Shown here: positions 25,387-34,407 of the stretch, piece after piece
Numbering within the stretch: the stretch's first letter is position 1
Layout of the letters: every line of letters starts with the position of its first letter
Position numbers and translations under genes: made by a program
Assembly (NCBI GenBank): GCA_017432325.1
Contig: JAFRJJ010000075.1
Span: 1 to 49,316 of the forward strand
DNA: 49,316 nt
Direction of reading: 5' to 3'
Source: Solobacterium sp.
Lineage (GTDB): Bacteria; Bacillota_I; Bacilli_A; Erysipelotrichales; Erysipelotrichaceae
The notes under the pieces: generated by a model
What the model was told of the DNA's origin: nothing
The model's input: the letters and a program-made list of their open reading frames with translations, nothing else
Database searches by the model: none

Positions 25387-25886
25387 TAGAAACTTTCTCC
25401 TGTTCTTGGATTTACCAGTTCATATTCACGATCATTCAGCCCCAGCCTCTGCAGAAACCTGACGATCTCATACTCGGACATGGGTGAATACAGTCTGTAT
25501 ATATCGGCATCATATGTTTCGAGTTTGCCAAGAGGTCTGAGATCCTGTAGCCCGACCTTGAATTTCCCTCTGTCATAGAAACGAAGATAGTACTCATACT
25601 GCTTCTGCACAGGCGGTGATTTCACCTGTGACTGTGTCAGAAATGACCCGAAGTTCTCCGTGATCCTGCTCAATGAACTGCCTTTTCCGTATTTCCTAAG
25701 ATAATCACGCGCAACTTTTTTGACCGGTCCGAGTTTTCTGATGATCATGCGGTCACTGTCTCCGGCATCCCTCATTTCCGTGATCAATGCGTATACATCA
25801 TCCAGCGCATCCTCACGTTCTGAGGCTTTTAGTTCGATCAAGGCAATTTCCAATTCGCCAAGATAATCTGCTATTGTATCAGCCAT
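25386..25886 (-). CDS. HAAS-like domain protein
   Basis: A 166-residue protein. The first ~65 residues (YLGELEIALIELKASERED, then a helix ending KVARDYLRKYG) match the HAAS/DUF1700 signalling helix bundle, which usually sits in membrane proteins partnered with a PadR regulator. Here there is no membrane segment and no PadR gene beside it. The membrane function may instead be supplied by the coupled small membrane protein. The C-terminal part (about 95-166) is unrecognised. GGGG lies about eight bases before the ATG at 25886, chosen from three consecutive ATGs. Confidence 0.75.
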   Translation of the reverse strand: MADTIADYLGELEIALIELKASEREDALDDVYALITEMRDAGDSDRMIIRKLGPVKKVARDYLRKYGKGSSLSRITENFGSFLTQSQVKSPPVQKQYEYYLRFYDRGKFKVGLQDLRPLGKLETYDADIYRLYSPMSEYEIVRFLQRLGLNDREYELVNPRTGESF

Positions 25887-25910
25887 CATCATAACCCCGC
25901 TTTCATACTG

Positions 25911-25916
25911 ATTATA
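25911..25916 (-). promoter_or_regulatory. -10 element of the HAAS operon
   Basis: A consensus TATAAT on the minus strand, about 25 bases before the start codon. No convincing -35 at 17-base spacing. Confidence 0.45.
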
Positions 25917-26024
25917 ATACAGAACATGCAGTTTTTATTTTAAGTCTGCAAACGTATCATTTATAGACTGTTTTTTGCCGTAGAGATGATTTCGTGAGGA
26001 AATACAATACAATTGGGAAATGTT

Positions 26025-27401
26025 ATGACACAGAGCGGAAAGAAAAACTTCAGACAGTTCATCTATACGGTTTTTTCATTATCCCTGCCGCTGGCTGTAC
26101 AGCGTGTGATCAATCTGACTGTATCGCTGATCGATAACATTATGGTAGGCAGACTTGGGGAAAATGCCATGTCTGCAGTCGGTATCTGCAATACATATCT
26201 CTGGTTTCTGGATGCGGTCATTCTTGGCATATCCAGCGGTGCAATGATCATCTGTGCCCAGGACTGGGGAGCCGGAGATCAGTCCAGGATCAAAAAGCTG
26301 TTTTCTCTTGCGATGACATACTCGCTGACGGCCGCTCTGATCTTTTATACAGTTACATCCCTGCTTTCGGAACAGATCATCCGTATTTACAGCAATATTC
26401 CCGAATTGATAGCACCTGGAAGCGCATATCTGCTCCATGTCAGGTACGGTTTTCTTTTCCTGGCTGTATCACAGACGATCGTCATTGTCCTGCAGGCTGT
26501 ACGGGAAGTGCGGATCGGCCTGATCAATTCCATTCTGTCATGCATTTTCAATGTTTTCTTCAACTGGGTATTCATTTTCGGACATCTTGGTTTCCCTGCC
26601 ATGGGTGTTGCCGGAGCTGCCCTGGGTACAGCCGTTGCGCGTGGAATTGAAGCATTGATCAGTGTTGTTTATCTGCTGGCAATTGAAAAGAAGATCAGGT
26701 TCAGATTAACGGATTTCAATCCGTTAATAACAAAGGATCTTCATCTGAAATACTGGACTGTTACCCAGCCGATCCTCGGTATGAGCTTCATGCAGAACCT
26801 GCTGAATTCTTCCCAGACGATGATCACAGGAAGAGTTTCCAAATATTATATGGCTGCCCAGCAGATCGTACACATGGCATGGATGATCCCGAACGCGTTC
26901 GGCGGCGGCATGTCCAATTCTGCTTCGATCATCATCGGCAATGATATAGGCGCAGGTGATTTAGAGGAAGTGCACAAGGACAGCTGGCGTTTTGTAAAGA
27001 CTGCGCTGGTCTTTGCCTTCATCTGTTCCGGACTGATCCAGGTGATCCTGCCAATACTGATGAAGTTCTACACGATCAGCGAAGAAACACAGATCCTGAC
27101 CAGGCAGATGGGCTGGTCAGCGTCCATTACCGTGCTGTTCCTTGTAACAAGTTCTACTGTAAACAACGGTGTGATCAGGGCAGGCGGAGATACAAGGCGT
27201 CTGTTCATCGTTGATATGATCTCCAACTGGCTGATTACGATCCCCTTCGGGATCCTTGCAGCATTTGTGCTGAAATGGCCTGCACCGATCCTGTACATCA
27301 TTCTGCGCAGCGGAAATCTTCTCAAAGCGGTCTGGGGTGTAAACCGTCTCAGAGGATCCGACTGGATCAAGAAGCTTACTGACGCAGAGCAGCCTGCTTA
27401 G
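26025..27401 (+). CDS. MATE family efflux transporter
   Basis: A 458-residue protein with about 12 membrane helices in the two-bundle MATE arrangement; early SLPLAVQRVINLTVSLIDNIMVG is replaced in family terms by the conserved VDxxMVG-like helix 1 (here IDNIMVGRLG near 38). MATE proteins export cationic drugs or metabolites using sodium or proton gradients. The start at 26025 follows a GGGA seven bases upstream; TTG 26013 is an alternative. It is followed ten bases later by a second MATE gene, so the two are co-transcribed. The substrate is unknown. Confidence 0.92.
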   Translation: MTQSGKKNFRQFIYTVFSLSLPLAVQRVINLTVSLIDNIMVGRLGENAMSAVGICNTYLWFLDAVILGISSGAMIICAQDWGAGDQSRIKKLFSLAMTYSLTAALIFYTVTSLLSEQIIRIYSNIPELIAPGSAYLLHVRYGFLFLAVSQTIVIVLQAVREVRIGLINSILSCIFNVFFNWVFIFGHLGFPAMGVAGAALGTAVARGIEALISVVYLLAIEKKIRFRLTDFNPLITKDLHLKYWTVTQPILGMSFMQNLLNSSQTMITGRVSKYYMAAQQIVHMAWMIPNAFGGGMSNSASIIIGNDIGAGDLEEVHKDSWRFVKTALVFAFICSGLIQVILPILMKFYTISEETQILTRQMGWSASITVLFLVTSSTVNNGVIRAGGDTRRLFIVDMISNWLITIPFGILAAFVLKWPAPILYIILRSGNLLKAVWGVNRLRGSDWIKKLTDAEQPA

Positions 27402-27410
27402 GAGGTTCAT

Positions 27411-28763
27411 ATGTCTGAAAGATCAAAGTCCGTCAACCTGACAGAGGGAGACATCACCCATCAGTTAATGCTGTTTGTATGGCCGATCATGCTGGCAAAC
27501 ATTTTTCAGCAGGTATACAACCTGACCAACTCCATGATCGTAGGAAATTACATCAATACCAATGCGCTGTCTGCGGTCAGCTCAACACAGTCCATTACTT
27601 TGATCGCCAATTTCTTTTTCTACGGCATTTCCACTGCCAGCGGTATCCTGGTATCCAATTATTATGGGGCCGGAGAAAAAGGCAGAGTCCGCATGGTGAT
27701 CCAGACAAGTCTGATCGTTTCGTTCCTGATGGGTATCGTATTCACTGCAGCCGGCGAGATCTTTACACCATGGATGATGAATCTCAGCAATGTCAACGAA
27801 GTGATCTACCGGGAGGCGGAGATCTACCTCCGTGTATTCATGCTCGGCTATCTGCCGCTGTTTATCTATAACGTCATTTTCTTTATCATGCGTTCGCTCG
27901 GTGATTCAAAGCACCCGCTGTATTATCTGATGACATCATGCATCATCAATATCATTCTGGGCGTGATCTTCGTCAGAGTGCTTGGTATGGGTGTCAGCGG
28001 TCCGGCACTGGCAACCGTCATTTCACAGCTGATCGTTGATATCCTTGCCATCAGAGCACTGCAGCAGATCGATCCGGAACTGAAGTTCGATTTGAAGCAT
28101 ATCGAGATCGATATCGAGACAGTGAAAAGGCTGGCGGAACTCGGTATTCCAGCCGCTGTGCAGAATATGCTGATATCACTCTCCAACCTGGTCGTTCAGG
28201 CATATGTCAATCTGTTCCCGGTTGCCGCGATTGCGGGTATCGGTGTTGCCAACAAAGTTTCGACCTGGGTCCAGATCCCCATGCAGAGCATTTCCACGAT
28301 CGGCACAAACTTTGTCGGGCAGAATCTTGGCGCAAAAAAATATGACCGTGTCAAAAACGGCATCAAACTGTGCAACCGGATCGCTACGATCATCACAATT
28401 ATCTGTGCTACGCTTGTATTTATATTCGCTGAAAAGTTCATTGCGATGTTTGATACAAATCCGGATGTTGTCCGCTATGGCGCTGCCATGACAAGGTTTA
28501 CCGTATTCAGCTACGTTCCTCTGACATGGTCACACATCTACAACGGATGCTGCAGAGGCGCTGGCAATGTAAAAATACCGATGATCATCGCTGTTCTCTG
28601 CCAGTGTGTCGCGAAGTATATCTTTGTGACAGTCGGTCTTAAGATCAGCTTTGACATTCATATCATCTATCTCTCCAGTGCTCTGGCGTTCTCACTTGCC
28701 GGTATTGTTGCTTCACTGTACTTCCATCTCAGTCCATGGACAAAAGAAAGACAGCTGCGTTAG
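27411..28763 (+). CDS. MATE family efflux transporter
   Basis: A 450-residue, 12-helix MATE protein with NLTNSMIVGNYI near residue 38 and the GDSKHPLYY segment near 164. AGGAGG overlaps the stop of the first MATE gene, indicating translational coupling. The two copies are clearly divergent from each other rather than a recent duplication. It converges on the DUF308 gene. Substrate unknown. Confidence 0.93.
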   Translation: MSERSKSVNLTEGDITHQLMLFVWPIMLANIFQQVYNLTNSMIVGNYINTNALSAVSSTQSITLIANFFFYGISTASGILVSNYYGAGEKGRVRMVIQTSLIVSFLMGIVFTAAGEIFTPWMMNLSNVNEVIYREAEIYLRVFMLGYLPLFIYNVIFFIMRSLGDSKHPLYYLMTSCIINIILGVIFVRVLGMGVSGPALATVISQLIVDILAIRALQQIDPELKFDLKHIEIDIETVKRLAELGIPAAVQNMLISLSNLVVQAYVNLFPVAAIAGIGVANKVSTWVQIPMQSISTIGTNFVGQNLGAKKYDRVKNGIKLCNRIATIITIICATLVFIFAEKFIAMFDTNPDVVRYGAAMTRFTVFSYVPLTWSHIYNGCCRGAGNVKIPMIIAVLCQCVAKYIFVTVGLKISFDIHIIYLSSALAFSLAGIVASLYFHLSPWTKERQLR

Positions 28764-28769
28764 CTGTCT
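28749..28769 (-). terminator. Terminator at the MATE/DUF308 junction
   Basis: An 8-base perfect stem (28749-28756 with 28762-28769) with a 5-base loop that overlaps the last codons of the MATE gene. The minus strand continues into a T-rich stretch, so it ends the DUF308 transcript. Confidence 0.65.
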
Positions 28770-28775
28770 GACTGG

Positions 28776-29474
28776 TTATTCCTCAGGTTTGTTAAGCGGT
28801 TCTCCTGTATCCGGATCAAAATTCAAAACCGGCTGTTCCTGCTGTTCAGGCAGTTCAGTCGTCTCCGGAATCAGCACAGGTTCAGGTTCAGTCTCGGGTA
28901 CAGGTTCTTCCTCAGGCTCGGGATTTTCCTTTTTATCACGGAATTTCCTGATACGTCCTGACAGATAGATCGCGCTGAACAGATCTGTGATACCGCTGTA
29001 AGCCAGTCCTGCGCCAAGCACCTGATAGATCAGCTTGCCCCCGGGGATCAGGTTGAACATTACTACAAGACCGAAGATGATCGAGATCGATGCCAGGATC
29101 AGATAAATATACGTGCTGGGGAATCCGATCCTGTGCGCGTCAATGCCGTCCTGAAGCTTCATGATACCGCTGGCGATGATGACGATCGCAAGCACATACG
29201 GAACCAGCTGCTGGAAAACGATCTTCTGATAGATCACCAGAATACCGACGAGTACGATAATGACACCTTCCACAAAGTCATTGCGGTACAATGATTCGTT
29301 CAGATCCATCATGAAGTATGAAGTGATGTGGATCAGTCCAAGTACGATGACTGCGATGCCGGATACGTCACAGATCAGATTTTCACTCATCTGAGGATAA
29401 ATAAACAACAGCACACCGGCAACCGTATAAAGGATCGCTGTGACGAGAGCGGACCATTTTACATTTTTAAACAT
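28776..29474 (-). CDS. DUF308/HdeD-like membrane protein
   Basis: A 232-residue protein with six hydrophobic helices (residues about 10-180) arranged as the paired HdeD/DUF308 repeats. A cytoplasmic tail follows (185-232), rich in Glu and Pro (repeated EPE/PEPE). HdeD in enterobacteria is linked to acid resistance, but the role of the Bacillota versions is unknown. GGAAGG precedes the ATG at 29474. It has its own -10 at 29509-29514. Confidence 0.85.
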   Translation of the reverse strand: MFKNVKWSALVTAILYTVAGVLLFIYPQMSENLICDVSGIAVIVLGLIHITSYFMMDLNESLYRNDFVEGVIIVLVGILVIYQKIVFQQLVPYVLAIVIIASGIMKLQDGIDAHRIGFPSTYIYLILASISIIFGLVVMFNLIPGGKLIYQVLGAGLAYSGITDLFSAIYLSGRIRKFRDKKENPEPEEEPVPETEPEPVLIPETTELPEQQEQPVLNFDPDTGEPLNKPEE

Positions 29475-29508
29475 AACCAAAATACCTTCCTGTATGTATC
29501 TGATTATT

Positions 29509-29514
29509 ATTATA
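29509..29514 (-). promoter_or_regulatory. -10 element of the DUF308 gene
   Basis: Consensus TATAAT on the minus strand, with transcription expected about 28 bases before the start codon. No clear -35. Confidence 0.45.
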
Positions 29515-29559
29515 GTTCATAATGTATATTTGGGGTAAAATGAGCGCGGAGGTTTTTGC

Positions 29560-30498
29560 ATGAAAAGCGTATTATTGGTCATGAAACTGCGGGATGCAGA
29601 AAAAGAACAGCTGCTTCAGATTCCCGGATATCAGTTTACTTTCGCAGAAAACTGGAATATTCCCCAGGAAATTATCGAGCAGACAGAAATTATCATCGGA
29701 AATCCCGACAAAAATGTACTTGCCGGGTTCCCGAACGTAAAGTGGCTTCAGCTGATCTCCGCAGGAGCTGATACATACAAAGATATCGATCCGAAGATCA
29801 TGCTGACAAACGCATATGATGTATTCGGCGAGGCGATCTCGGAATACATGCTGGCATGCGCTTTCTCGGCAGCCAAATTTTTCCCCGAATACAACGATCT
29901 TCAGAAGGAGCGTTCCTGGAAACGGTATGGCGAACCGACACTGATCAGCGGCAGTAAAGTCCTGTCAGTCGGTATGGGCTCCATCGGTACAGAATTCCTC
30001 CGTAAGATGGACCTTCTCGGCGCAGAATGCTATGGCGTCAGAAGAACAGTTCATGATAAGCCTGAATTTGTCAAAGAACTGTATGCGTTCACCGACCTGG
30101 ATCAGATCCTTCCTGAATGCGATATTGTAGCGCTCTCTCTTCCCGAAACACCTGAAACGATCAGAATGTTCAATGAAGAACGGCTCAGAATGATGAAGAA
30201 GGATGCGGTCCTGATCAATGTCGGCAGAGGTTCCGCAATCGATACGGAAGCACTTCTGAAAGTTATGAACGAAGGCTGGTTAAGGGCAGCTTATCTGGAT
30301 GTAACAGATCCCGAACCGCTCCCGCTGAACCACCCGCTTTGGAATACGGAACGCATTCACATCACACCTCACATCAGCGGCGGATCATTCTCCAACATCA
30401 TCAGGGGAACACTGCTGAAAATAGTCTCAAAGAACCTGACTCTTGTATCACAGGGTCAGCCTCCTGTACACATTGTTGACAGGAAACTCGGATACTGA
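29560..30498 (+). CDS. D-isomer-specific 2-hydroxyacid dehydrogenase
   Basis: A 312-residue NAD(P)-dependent oxidoreductase interconverting a 2-hydroxy and a 2-keto acid. The NAD-binding motif SVGMGSIGTEF is near residue 137, the active-site Arg in LINVGRGSAID near 222, the Glu in VTDPEPLP near 250 and the catalytic His in ITPHISGG near 268. All three catalytic residues are present. The N-terminal catalytic domain is divergent, so the substrate (phosphoglycerate, glyoxylate or other) cannot be told. GCGGAGG precedes the ATG. Confidence 0.92.
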   Translation: MKSVLLVMKLRDAEKEQLLQIPGYQFTFAENWNIPQEIIEQTEIIIGNPDKNVLAGFPNVKWLQLISAGADTYKDIDPKIMLTNAYDVFGEAISEYMLACAFSAAKFFPEYNDLQKERSWKRYGEPTLISGSKVLSVGMGSIGTEFLRKMDLLGAECYGVRRTVHDKPEFVKELYAFTDLDQILPECDIVALSLPETPETIRMFNEERLRMMKKDAVLINVGRGSAIDTEALLKVMNEGWLRAAYLDVTDPEPLPLNHPLWNTERIHITPHISGGSFSNIIRGTLLKIVSKNLTLVSQGQPPVHIVDRKLGY

Positions 30499-30500
30499 AA

Positions 30501-30537
30501 AAACTGTCTGCAGGTCATTGTGATCTGCAGACAGTTT
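30501..30537 (+). terminator. Bidirectional terminator between dehydrogenase and GH3 genes
   Basis: A 13-base perfect stem (30501-30513 with 30525-30537), 11-base loop and T runs on both strands. It serves both converging genes. Confidence 0.88.
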
Positions 30538-30541
30538 TATT

Positions 30542-32869
30542 TTATTTTTCTTTCAGGCTTTTCATGATCCTGCGGATCCCTTTGACCGGATGACCGTTGA
30601 GTGTTTCAACCACCCCGTCCACGGTATGCCATGTGAGCCTGCTTGACCCCATCAGCATCATCCTGATCGGTGCTTCCCAGATCATGGATTCTTCCACATC
30701 CTGCACGATCCCTTTGTCCAGCAGACGTCTGACACTTCTGTGGATGATCCTGCCGATACGGGTATCTTCCAGATCGGCGATTGCGGTATCCCTTGTAAAC
30801 GGGAAAATATCCACATCTTCAGGTATTTCTTTCCCATATACAGTTTCAAAATCCTCACGTTCTACCAGAAGTCCCTCATCATCGGCTTTCAGGTACTCCT
30901 TCTGAAGCAGTGCATGGACATCCGTCTCCCCTTCCAGGATCAGTTCTTCTTCCAGGATCATATGATCTGAACGGTCTGCCGCCATGAACCTGTAGGTTCC
31001 GTCTTCCAGCAGCCATTCATTTCTCACGACATCATAGAATTTCAGAGATTCTTTTGGGATCTCAAATTCAACAGTCCTGCATTCTCCTGCTTCAAGTTCA
31101 ACGGACATGAAATCCTTCAGCTCATGATCTGCCCGGCAGATCCGTGAATCTGTCATACCCGTATAGATCTGAACGACAGTCCTGCCCTTACAGCTGCCTG
31201 TATTCTGTACATCCAGCAGCACTTTGACCGATTTCTCTGTTTCCTGCAGCCTGAGATTTCTGTACTCAAATGATGTATAGGACAGTCCGTATCCGAACGG
31301 ATAAGCCACCGGTACATGGTACGTATCATAATACCTGTACCCGGTGAAGATCGATTCCCGGTACTGTACAAACAGCACATCATCATCAAAATACCGGTAA
31401 CTCGGCGTATCTTCCAGCCTGAGCGGCCATGTTTCCGCCAGATGTCCGCACGGACATGCGTCTCCATACAGCAGATCAAATGCCGCATGGGAACCGCGTG
31501 AACCGGACAGGTACATGCAGAGTACCGCGCCAACCTGTTTGCGCCATGGCAGGATCACTGGTGCGCCGCACTGCAGTACAACGACTGTATTCTTCTGTAC
31601 TTCAGAGACCGCCCTGATCAGTTCATTCTGATTTTCCGGCAGGTCCAGATGTCTTCTGTCGTATCCTTCCGCTTCATCACGCTCAGGAAGTCCGGCAACG
31701 ATCACAGCACAGTCACTGTTCTGTGCAAGATGCACGGCTTCCTCGATCATTCCGGGACTTGACTCATCTTCTGACACGTCATACCCTGCCGCATATGTAA
31801 AGCGGATCCCCGATTCATCCATGACATCAAACAGGTGATCTGTTCTGACAGCATTTACCTGTGACGAACCGGCGCCCTGATATCTCGGCTTTTTGGCAAA
31901 AGCGCCGATCAACGCGATCTTCTGTTCTTTCCTGAGCGGCAGGACTCCGTTGTTTTCAAGCAGTACAGCAGACTGTTCCGCAGCCTTTTGGGCAAAGTCC
32001 AGATGCTTCTCCAGGTCAAACCTGTGCCTTCCGGCATAACCGGTCTTCTGTACCAGGTTCAGCATATACTCAGTAGATTCATCCAGTTCCTCTGCTGTCA
32101 GCGTTCCGTTTTTCAATGCCTCATCCAGCATCCGGGATGTCCCGTGATCTCCGCCGGGCATTTCCAGGTTCAGGCCGCTTTTCAGACTGCTGACCGGATC
32201 GGAAACAGCACCCCAGTCGGAAACAAAGACGCCATCGAATCCCCATTCCTTTCTGGCTGTTTCTCTCAGGAGCTTCTCATTCTGTGTGCAGTAAACTCCG
32301 TTCAGTTTATTGTAGGCAGCCATGATCGTCCAGGGATGCGCCTTGCGGACGACAGTCTCAAACTGTTTCAGGTAGATCTCACGCATTGCCCTTTCATCAA
32401 TGAGGCTGTCGCTGATGAGCCTGCCTTTTTCACGTGAATTGCCTGCAAAGTGTTTTAAAGACGCCCCGATCCCGTTCTCCTGAAGTCCGTTGACATATGC
32501 GGCTCCAAGCTCACCGGACAATACCGGATCTTCAGAATAATATTCAAAGTTGCGTCCGCACAGCGGGCTTCTCTTATGATTGACGCCCGGACCGAGCAGT
32601 ACGTCTACGGATTGTGCCTGGCATTCTTCTGCCAGCATTTCCCCAAGTTCATGGAGCAGCTCACGGTTAAAAGAACATGCAAGCAGGGAAGCGGTCGGAT
32701 GACATACTGCGGGATGAGAACGGTTGAATCCGAGTCCGGTCACAGCCTCTATACGCAGTCCGCCCGGTCCGTCCGAAACACGGACTGACGGAAGGTCATT
32801 GCAGGTATATGTTGTCCATGCGTCAGCACCGACAAACAGTTTCTCTTTATCGGTATCTGACAGTTTCAT
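30542..32869 (-). CDS. Glycoside hydrolase family 3 protein (beta-glucosidase-like)
   Basis: A 775-residue retaining glycosidase. The TIM-barrel domain (about 1-300) has the substrate-contacting KH pair at 139-140 and the nucleophile Asp218 in VSDWGAV. The alpha/beta sandwich domain (about 310-480) and fibronectin type III-like domain (about 515-590, containing EYRNLRLQETE) follow, then an additional C-terminal extension (about 620-775) of unknown role. No signal peptide, so it acts on imported sugars or glycosides. It overlaps the glycosyltransferase gene by four bases, meaning the glycosyltransferase-HTH and the glycosidase are made together. Confidence 0.92.
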   Translation of the reverse strand: MKLSDTDKEKLFVGADAWTTYTCNDLPSVRVSDGPGGLRIEAVTGLGFNRSHPAVCHPTASLLACSFNRELLHELGEMLAEECQAQSVDVLLGPGVNHKRSPLCGRNFEYYSEDPVLSGELGAAYVNGLQENGIGASLKHFAGNSREKGRLISDSLIDERAMREIYLKQFETVVRKAHPWTIMAAYNKLNGVYCTQNEKLLRETARKEWGFDGVFVSDWGAVSDPVSSLKSGLNLEMPGGDHGTSRMLDEALKNGTLTAEELDESTEYMLNLVQKTGYAGRHRFDLEKHLDFAQKAAEQSAVLLENNGVLPLRKEQKIALIGAFAKKPRYQGAGSSQVNAVRTDHLFDVMDESGIRFTYAAGYDVSEDESSPGMIEEAVHLAQNSDCAVIVAGLPERDEAEGYDRRHLDLPENQNELIRAVSEVQKNTVVVLQCGAPVILPWRKQVGAVLCMYLSGSRGSHAAFDLLYGDACPCGHLAETWPLRLEDTPSYRYFDDDVLFVQYRESIFTGYRYYDTYHVPVAYPFGYGLSYTSFEYRNLRLQETEKSVKVLLDVQNTGSCKGRTVVQIYTGMTDSRICRADHELKDFMSVELEAGECRTVEFEIPKESLKFYDVVRNEWLLEDGTYRFMAADRSDHMILEEELILEGETDVHALLQKEYLKADDEGLLVEREDFETVYGKEIPEDVDIFPFTRDTAIADLEDTRIGRIIHRSVRRLLDKGIVQDVEESMIWEAPIRMMLMGSSRLTWHTVDGVVETLNGHPVKGIRRIMKSLKEK

Positions 32870-34149
32870 TTCAGGTGTTCCTTCAGGTTCGCCGCAATGC
32901 CCCGGACTACAGCACTGACTTCCCGTTCATCCATACCGCTGGCGCACAGTATCTTCATATCATTCTGTGCATCCGCAAATTCTTTCTCTAATTCTTCATT
33001 GTGTATATACATCCCCGCCAGACCTGCGCCATGGATATCCAGCTTTACAAATCCTTTCAGGTTCAGTTTCTGCAGTGATCCCAGGATCGTCGTCTGGGGA
33101 ACGCCCGTCATCTGGGATATCTCTTTCTGCGAACAGTATCTTCCTGCATGTTTCAGATAGTTCAGTACTTTGATATCCGGAAGCTCAAGTGAATGCATCA
33201 TGGCGATCGTATTCATATAGCGTTCATATGCCAGCTTCATATATGTGATCGCTGTATAGATGTCCTCATTTTCTTCATCAAAATAATAGACAGGGATCGT
33301 TTCCTCACCCAGTTTTTTCGTGCCGGGCATCATCGGAATCGTAAATTCATCCGTTGCGGCTGACACAAGGAATGAAGCGATATTCCCGCGCTGTGCACGG
33401 TATTCTTCCTCATCCAGAATGTTGCGGAAGAACTGGTCATAATAGGAATACAGGCTTGTCTTCATCCTGACCAGGCGTACCGGGTTGATATTCTGGGAAA
33501 CAAGTGAGCCTTCGGTCTTGACATAATAATATACAGGTACCTGAAGCGGCAGGATCGTTTTTGCGTGCAGCACATACTCCAGATTGAATACAAAGTCTTC
33601 ACAGAAGCTGAGTGACTTATCAAATCTGATCTGATAGTTCTCGATGATCTCACGCTTGTAAAGCTTATTCCAGATGACCCCGTAATAATAATCAGCCGGA
33701 CTTTCCATCATATATTCTGCATATTCCTCAGTTGTCAGCAGTTTGTCGGAAGGAATACTTCCTTTTCTGGCAAGGTTTTCTCCGACAACACGGTAAAAAT
33801 CACCGACCACCAGGTCTGCGCCGGTCTCCTGTATTGCCCTGACCATCTGTTTTGTTGAGTCGTCAGGGATCCAGTCATCCGCATCCAGGAAACGGATATA
33901 TGTGCCGGAAGCGGCCTGAAGGCCGTCGTTGCGGGCAGCCGACACTCCGCCGTTGGGCTTATGGATCACTTTGACACGGCCGTCTTCCGCCTGATACCGG
34001 TCCAGGATCGCCGGACTTCCATCCTTGCTTCCGTCATCTACAAGGATCAGTTCCAGATCCTTGTATTCCTGATCCAGAACACTTTTTATCAGTTTTCCAA
34101 CTCCTTTTTCCGCATTATAAACCGGAACAATAAAGCTCACTTCGGGCAT
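32866..34149 (-). CDS. Family 2 glycosyltransferase fused to a winged-helix DNA-binding domain
   Basis: A 427-residue protein. Residues 1-110 are a classic GT-A/GT2 domain: FIVPVYNAE, LVDDGSKDGS (38-44), NGGVSAARNDG and the metal-binding DADDW at 89-93. A helical middle segment follows (about 110-320). The C-terminus (about 322-385) reads as a winged helix: IKVLNYLKHAGRYCSQKEIS, then MTGVPQTTILGSLQKLNLKG, as in MarR-type regulators. The first domain looks catalytic and the second DNA-binding, a combination I do not know from a defined pathway. The start at 34149 has GGAGG nine bases upstream. It is coupled to the GH3 gene and divergent from an M20 hydrolase gene. Confidence 0.85.
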   Translation of the reverse strand: MPEVSFIVPVYNAEKGVGKLIKSVLDQEYKDLELILVDDGSKDGSPAILDRYQAEDGRVKVIHKPNGGVSAARNDGLQAASGTYIRFLDADDWIPDDSTKQMVRAIQETGADLVVGDFYRVVGENLARKGSIPSDKLLTTEEYAEYMMESPADYYYGVIWNKLYKREIIENYQIRFDKSLSFCEDFVFNLEYVLHAKTILPLQVPVYYYVKTEGSLVSQNINPVRLVRMKTSLYSYYDQFFRNILDEEEYRAQRGNIASFLVSAATDEFTIPMMPGTKKLGEETIPVYYFDEENEDIYTAITYMKLAYERYMNTIAMMHSLELPDIKVLNYLKHAGRYCSQKEISQMTGVPQTTILGSLQKLNLKGFVKLDIHGAGLAGMYIHNEELEKEFADAQNDMKILCASGMDEREVSAVVRGIAANLKEHLK

Positions 34150-34407
34150 ATTAAGCACCTCCGATATATATAATGGCACAAAAATCGCGGTACTGTTTAT
34201 ATTTTCTTGTTCCTTTTCCGGAGGAATGTACAGAATGATCCGGGTGATACAGAAGTGCATGAAATGAAAGCCTGTTTATGCTTCAAAAGGCATGGTTCTT
34301 TCATTTTTTCAGCCATATCTGCGATTCATCTGCCGTGCCGGAGGCTTTTCCTCATTGAATATTTCACTGTTAAGGTATCATTAAAAGGTAACATAGGAGG
34401 ATTTATC

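Noticed and set aside
34207..34407. In-frame extension upstream of the M20 hydrolase
   Set aside because: The conserved start MINTAYRAI at 34408 has AGGAGG; the extension contains no recognisable protein sequence.
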